Of a stretch of 64,000 nt of DNA, positions 58,441-64,000 are shown in pieces (position 1 is the stretch's first letter; the number at the start of each line of letters is the position of its first letter). The position numbers and the translations under genes are program-made. Origin of the DNA: Toxonevra muliebris (lineage: Eukaryota; Arthropoda; Insecta; Diptera; Pallopteridae); contig OY829327.1 of the NCBI GenBank assembly GCA_963691655.1, positions 80,674,019 to 80,738,018 on the forward strand, written 5' to 3'. The notes under the pieces were generated by a model that saw only the letters and a program-made list of their open reading frames with translations, was not told the DNA's origin and ran no database searches.

Positions 58441-60677
58441 CTTAGGATCTGCCTGCTGCTCAAGAGTAATTCATCCATTTTAGTTTTTAAATTATGTTAA
58501 GTTGAGTTAAGCTTGTTCAAATAATCTCATGCTAGTTTAGAGGTGACCTTAATTAAGCATAATTCTTGAATATCAGAGTAAATGCTTGACAAAATAACAA
58601 AATGTCGTGTCACATGTACTTCTTATCTACATCAGCCTCATGAATCTTTGATTGAAAATTATTTGGATTTTTTTCCTGCGAGCTCAAAGTATTTGGTTCT
58701 TGGACCAGATATTTCGGATCCTGTTTCATTTGCTTTGAATAAGTAGTTACCATTTAATCACACCGCTCATTCTTTGAACGAAATACTTCTTCAATAGTTT
58801 TTATTTATTTTGTTTTGTTGGACTGTCTACAAGAAAAAGAATAGATCTTCAAGATTTTCACGTTTTCAGCTCATCTATCGTTGCTCAGGCAATTGCTGCC
58901 TGGGGATAGTCCTGAATTGCCAAGTGCACTGACAGCAATTAATCTTATTATTGAAAGGCATATCGTTTTGGGTCCTCGTAAGTAGTTCATTGATTATCCT
59001 TCATGTGTAGATTCTATCCCAACTGCAGAGTATTACTAGCACATGCCTACTGCTACTTCTAGCTGTAAAAAATCAAAGGTAGTTGCAGAAACATAAGATT
59101 CATACAGCTGTATGCAGCAACAACTTTATTAAAATCCTAAGGCAATTAAAGCGAATATGAAGAAGAAAAAAATGCTAACTAATTTGTAATATTACACCTT
59201 CACTTTTTATAAAAATATAGTTGAATGAATATGAATGAATGAATGAAATTTCTCTTCAATGTAATGCAATATTCACAGCATTTGCATTATGAACATTTCA
59301 TGCTGTATAAATTTTATGCATATATGTAATATAAGAACTTCAAAGGCATATAACAAAAAAAAAAAAAATTATAATATTTTCCCACTCATATATGAGAGAG
59401 TGAGATATATGGCAGCAAAAAATAATAAAAAAAAAAAACAAGTGCAACAATAAAACTATAGACATATCTTTAGCTATACAAGTAACAAATATACAAGTAA
59501 AATGCAGTGGAAATTTAACACCTTCTTTCACAACCGGTTCAAAACTGAGACACACATACATACACACACTGATTGCTGAAATGCATTTGTTTCATTCAAA
59601 AAACAGAAAAAAAAAATAATAATAAATAAAACTAACTATTTTTCATTCATATATTTTGTTTTGTTTTTTTCTTCAAGAGTTTGTTGCTATTGCTTTATTG
59701 GTGGTGTTGTTGTTGTTGTTGTATTTGTTGCTGCTGCTCATTGTTGACGAGAATTTGTAATACATTTCATGCCAATCACTCAATCAAAACGTCACTTGGA
59801 TACACATACAGCAACAACAACATAGCACAACAAGTGGAAATTGAAATAGAAACGTCAGAATTTATGCTCTAATTATAAAGCGGTATGGTGTAGTTTTTTG
59901 TTTGTTATTTATTTATGATTTTGTTTCACAGTGTATATGTGTCTGTGTGTTGCAAGAAGCCTATGGTTTGATGAACTCACGTTAATTTTTTGTTGCTTCG
60001 GCATCGTTTACAGTTGCAATTAATATTTTTCTTCTTTTTTTTTGTTTTGTTTTTGCTTGTTATATTGTAAACAAATACAACAACTGCCTGCAACAGGTAA
60101 CTATACAGCAACAACAACAACAAGTTAGAAGAAAATGAAATTTGCAATACAAATTTTTTTTTTATTGTTGCATCGTTGCAAAATTATGCTACTTATATGT
60201 TTTTGTTTTTCTAATAAATTTTGTAAAATTTTAGTTTTTTTTTTTTGGTTCTGTTGTTGTTGTATATAAAATATTTATATATTTTGGTATGCGCAATTCT
60301 TTCTACTACTAATGAGTATTAATATTATATTTTTCCTTATACCTATTTAGTATTTGAAAGGCATAACAAATTTCAATTAAACTGAAAAACAAAAGACTTA
60401 AGTAACGTACTTGAAAATTGGTAAGTTTTGGTTAATTTGTATACGGAAGTTATTAAGTATTTGCTCGTAAACAATTAGTACTAAAGTAATACTAGCATAT
60501 GGTAGAAGGTGATGATTACATTGAAAAGGAAACTGATATGTGCATGCACATTAGGGTGGTCATTACTTTAGGGTCCTTCATTTTCACCAACTAAATTAAG
60601 TAGAAGAAATGAAAATGCAAATTGGTATAACAGTGATGGTTAAGTGAGAAATCTCAATCAAATGGGTAAAGAGAGTA
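58441..60677. other. Noncoding DNA with simple repeats
   Basis: The part at 58540-59090 is slightly less AT-rich but has no clear product. GTT/CAA tracts at 59700-59740, 59810-59825 and 60108-60124 and T-runs fill much of the rest. No gene was seen. Confidence 0.5.
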
Positions 60678-60685
60678 AATTACAC

Positions 60686-61751
60686 CAGGGCCTGATTTTT
60701 TTCGGGGGGGGAGGGGGGTTTCATTCGAAGAAAATATTCAATAATAATTTTTATGATGTTTAAATAAATAAATTAGATACGATGTTGCATTTGATGGACC
60801 CTATCAGTCAAGGGACAAGAGTGGATAAATGCCTTGAAGCTTTAGGAATTGTTCTTTCTGAGTTTTTTTTTTTAATCTGAACCTAAAAAAAATGGCCGAA
60901 AATTACAAAAAATTTACAGAATAATCAATTTAAATTTTTTCTAATAAATATTATTCAATGTGAATTCTAATGCATTTTTTTAACGTCAAGGACATAATTC
61001 CGATAACTCCTTGACTTTCCATTACCCAAAGTTAAAATAATGACCAATAATGCTAAAGATATTCAGAGGCTAATTTTTTCAAATGATTATCACGTTTTAG
61101 AAAAATTGGGACTGAAATCCCTAAAAATACCGTTTTTGGGCATTTTTGATAAATTGTAGACCTGAACCCTGACGCGCTAGAAACTTCCAAAATTATGAAT
61201 TAAAGGCTAAATCATGCCCTTTCAAATAAACCCTAAGTCATATTGTTTTCATGCGCCCTTAAAGCAGGGGATGTGTTTATGTCCACGGGTGCAGGACCAA
61301 AATTTACAAAGAACGGATTTTATCTTACTCACACTCACAGCCAGACATAATGAAAAGTGCAGTAGTCCGCAGTTTTTTAAGGGGCGCTGGTTACAAATCT
61401 GCAGTCAGATTTTAAATATTCAAAATTCCGAATCAAATATGGCGGACAAGTTTAGCATAATAAAATATTGCTTTGTATTACTTCTCTTTTTGAATCCGAA
61501 ATCAAGCCTCATGTCAAAGAAAATAAATCAGATTTGGTCGCATAGTGTAACTAAGATTTCAAATTTACTTGACTTTTTAGAAAAAAAACCGATGGAAGTA
61601 AAAAATTTTCAAAAATCTTCCAATAGATTTTATTTTCTACTTTTTTCCCATCCACTGGAAATTAATATATAAAAAATTAGAAGAAAGTTTCTACATTTCG
61701 GGGGGGGGGGAGGGTCAGAACCCCCAAAACCTCCCCCTAAATACGGCCTTG
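60686..61751 (+). mobile_element. hAT-type MITE, copy B
   Basis: The left end is CAGGGCCTGATTTTTTTCGG; the right end, reverse-complemented, is CAAGGCCGTATTTAGGGGGA. The exact 8-bp target duplication AATTACAC lies at 60678-60685 and 61752-61759. Eight-base duplications and CAGGG-type ends are typical of the hAT superfamily. The interior is noncoding and shared with copy A (36951-38032) in reverse. The 152-residue frame at 61214-61672 lies entirely within it and is not preserved in copy A, so I do not call it a gene. Confidence 0.95.
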
Positions 61752-61759
61752 AATTACAC

Positions 61760-61985
61760 CTATCTTGGACATGTTGGCAAATAAGGTATAAGCAATCTAT
61801 GTATGTAAATTTTGTAATGAAATATAAGCATTATCTGAACATATTTTAGAATATTGTGGAGCAATATTTCACAAAAGCACGAATTGATAGAGAGATAGAA
61901 TTGATAACAAAGATTAGACTAAGGTTAAAAATTAATCTCGAAAATGGAGAAAGGAGGAGCTTTAGTCTTGTCCTTCTTGCGAAAA
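61760..61985 (+). pseudogene. Relic of I-type LINE C-terminus, split by hAT copy B
   Basis: The bases around 61790-61890 align by eye with 22556-22650 of the RNase H/zinc-knuckle ORF: AATTTTGTAATGA, then TCTGAACATATTTTAGA, then TGTGGAGCAA, then CACAAAAG. The coded knuckle (FCNE...SEHIL...CG) is interrupted by stops. A later piece, GALVLSFLRKI, fits the PGAILKFLRE tail. The relic abuts the target duplication of the hAT MITE, so the MITE may have inserted into it. Confidence 0.65.
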
Positions 61986-62094
61986 ATATGTGAGATGAGA
62001 GATTAATTTTCGAAAGCATTTACACACATACTGCCCAAAAAAATTTTGTTTTTCTTTCATTTTACTATTGGTAAATTCATCATCGACCAGATAT

Positions 62095-63065
62095 TCACAC
62101 TACATATGCCAAATCCATCCACACACCATCTATTCGTCGATTATAAAGCCACCCTTCAGGTTTTGGGATCCCTGCAGTGCTCATTCGTCTTTGCAAAATG
62201 GCACTGACCGACACCACTAGCGCAGTGAAAATTAGGATTGACCTCTCCGCGCCATTTGATACCAAAAGAGGTTTCAGAAAAGATGATTCCCTATCGTGTT
62301 GTTGCTTTAATCTAATGCTGGAGAAAAAATTCAACCTGATGATATTGACATTATTGGCACCAATGCGCAAGTGATCAGTGAAGCATTCTCCAACTTGGAA
62401 AGGAATTCTCGTCGAGTGGGTCTAGGGGTCTTGAGATCAAGCGAAGAAAAAGTCTTGCCAAACAGGTGTTACTACGGGCTCAGTAGGCAATGGAGAGGCA
62501 GAGCCCTTTCGCGACGTACGAAAACAACGCTTTTCAAGTCCCTCATACTTCCCGTTCCAATGTATGGCGTTAAGACGTGGACATTGACCATCAACAATGG
62601 GAGCGTTCGAGAAGAAAATACCCCGCAAGATCTATGGTTCAGTGTGCGTGAACGACGTGTATCATGTCTGTGGTCAAAAGCAGTAACCGCTTAAGTCTAA
62701 AAATCTCATTTCCAGTAAACACGGTTTGAGGTTAATGCTATTCATTGCCATTCTATGTAAGCGAATACTTTTCTTTTTTTATAACTTTTGTTTTAAGAAA
62801 CATTGAATTTCAGGAATTTCTCGTACATGTGCATTGGAATAAGAAGAACACGATAGCATTTATAACTCAATTCTGTCTGAAGTCGACTTAAGCGTTTATT
62901 GCTTTCGACTACAGATATAAGATGGAACCATGAGCTGTACACTGATATTGACATAGTCAAGTGGCTTCGCTCGCTGGGTCATGTTGAGCGAATGGAGAAA
63001 GTGCTTCGGGTGTTTTATTCGAGGCACGGAGGTGGAACGTGCAGAAGAGGACGACCTAATCTCGC
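62095..63065 (+). pseudogene. Decayed LINE reverse transcriptase (RTE-like family)
   Basis: These pieces occur in order: HHLFVDYKA (first catalytic Asp, near 62139); a gap; GIPAVLIRLCKMALTDTTS; then FDTKRGFRKDDSL (normally RG-RQGDSL) and FNLMLE. A jump of frame and a deletion follow to DDIDIIGTNAQVISEAF, keeping the two Asp of the Y-DD box (62338-62343). Then come LSRRTKTTLFKSLILPVPMY and WTLTINNG, extra sequence around 62660-62900, and IRWNHELYTDID, LGHVERMEKV and GTCRRGRPNL. This is the usual order of the RT palm, thumb and C-terminus in this LINE group. Deletions, shifts and stops make it dead. The frames at 62095-62370 and 62437-62628 on the minus strand are shadows. Confidence 0.85.
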
Positions 63066-64000
63066 GGCAGTTTACTGCACTTTTTTTGCTTATGGAAAAA
63101 TCCTTATAAAAAGCATCTTATAAAGGAATCATCCACATTATAGCATATACACTCATACAGATGCAGCTAAAGAGAGAGAGAGAGAAACAGACCTCAATTA
63201 TTCTAGTGTTGGGATGTGCACTACAACCCATCAGTGCTGCCGAAGGTACTCCGCCATTCTTCACTTCATTTCACTTTGTTTCTCCTTAATAATGAATCTT
63301 CTGTCATTTGGGATCAAAAATAAAGTTGTTCTACCACATTGTAGCATTATTAATCGATTTACAAAGTGGTCCGTAATTCCCCGAGATTTTTTAAAATTGC
63401 AAAAACACAATTTTGCGCCAACTGATATAACTTGTATAATTTAATACAATTTAACCAAACTGGTGCGACCTAAAGAGAGGTTATTTCTCGTACTATAAAT
63501 TCAAGCTATGAAATTTTCAGAAAAAGTTATTTTTTTGCGAGTTTTTAACCAAATTTAAAATGCGGCCCATAATACCCAATTCTCCCCTGCTTAATATTGT
63601 ACCGTATGCTCCCAAAGAAGGAATATTTTGTTTTTATATGACTTTGTTTATTTTAAAGATTTACATTTGTAACAAAAAAGCTCAGAATAAAAAATCATAT
63701 TTTTTTCTGATAAAATTTCTATACATTAGTGGAACTGTTAGCAATTATTTAAGTAATACTTATTTGAAAAATTTTAACACACTTTGAAAAATTTTAACAC
63801 ATCTTGAAAAATTCCCCCCTGTATCCTCCGCTTGGAAGGAAAAATTACTCCCCTTAAAATTTTCTAAACGACAGCACTGCAGCTCATACCAGCTGAATAA
63901 AGAGTACCATATTGCTGTAATAAGAAGAAAGATGAGATAGTGTGAGAGGATTGCACGAGAGCATTAGGAATGGCACGAGCGCTCTCATTTGTACTGTAAT
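63066..64000. other. Noncoding DNA at window end
   Basis: It contains a (GA)n run at 63171-63185. GCCCATAATACCCAATTCTC (63563-63585) and AATTCCCCCCTGTATCCTCC (63810-63830) resemble in style the G-run ends of the TA element at 3621-5556, but no paired ends were found in view. No gene was seen. Confidence 0.4.

Noticed and set aside
61214..61672. 152-residue plus-strand frame, the longest not tied to a known protein
   Set aside because: It lies wholly inside hAT MITE copy B, and the matching part of copy A is not open, so it is not conserved as coding.

Overview
The window looks like noncoding DNA from a large, AT-rich insect genome, most likely a higher fly (Diptera). The clues are strong AT bias, long poly-A and poly-T runs, scattered (CAA)n/(TTG)n tracts, and a mobile-element load of mariner, Tc1-like, LINE-type and hAT-like elements. 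I found no convincing host protein-coding exon, rRNA, functional tRNA or CRISPR. Most six-frame open stretches here come from low-complexity DNA or tandem repeats. The window therefore fits a long intron or an intergenic desert; this is inference.

Layout, left half. A TA-flanked inverted-repeat element (3621-5556) carries an internally deleted mariner (4464-5429). A TTAA-flanked MITE candidate lies at 6683-7205. A polymeric TTCTAC-type minisatellite spans 10205-10745. A roughly 0.7-0.9 kb dispersed repeat occurs at 11506-12440 and, inverted, at 18987-19664. A transposase scrap sits at 13381-13496, and a decayed I-type LINE (RT tail, RNase H, zinc-knuckle) lies on the minus strand at 13859-15215. 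A 62-bp tandem repeat (15300-15760) and a 12-bp-unit minisatellite (15890-17570) follow. A 420-bp repeat at 19707-20128 duplicates 2880-3300. LINE-RT and RNase H pieces (21480-22754) lie beside an almost complete Tc1/mariner-superfamily element (22948-23934). The transposase frame of that element is open, but one catalytic Asp is now Asn.

Layout, right half. Four blocks between 26.0 and 33.05 kb share a degenerate tandem unit of about 90-115 bp, each unit carrying TGAGTCA. A foldback element of PIF/Harbinger type lies at 35233-36160. Two copies of one hAT-type MITE occur in opposite orientation (36951-38032 and 60686-61751), each with an 8-bp target duplication. A 21-bp minisatellite (40785-41035) is bracketed by inverted copies of a short repeat. 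A TA-flanked MITE (45544-46416) contains a 148-bp palindrome built from ATCGCGCGAT every 24 bp, so both strands code for almost the same peptide. Two tRNA-like boxes face each other at 48.83-49.09 kb. A four-unit tandem repeat lies at 52.57-53.6 kb, and a 3-kb block of the same 12-bp minisatellite, now reversed, at 55.33-58.44 kb. LINE relics fill 61.76-63.07 kb.

The transposon genes are mostly dead: deleted, frameshifted or catalytically altered. The repeats could still affect chromatin or form hairpins. All assignments come from reading sequence and known motifs; no database search was run.
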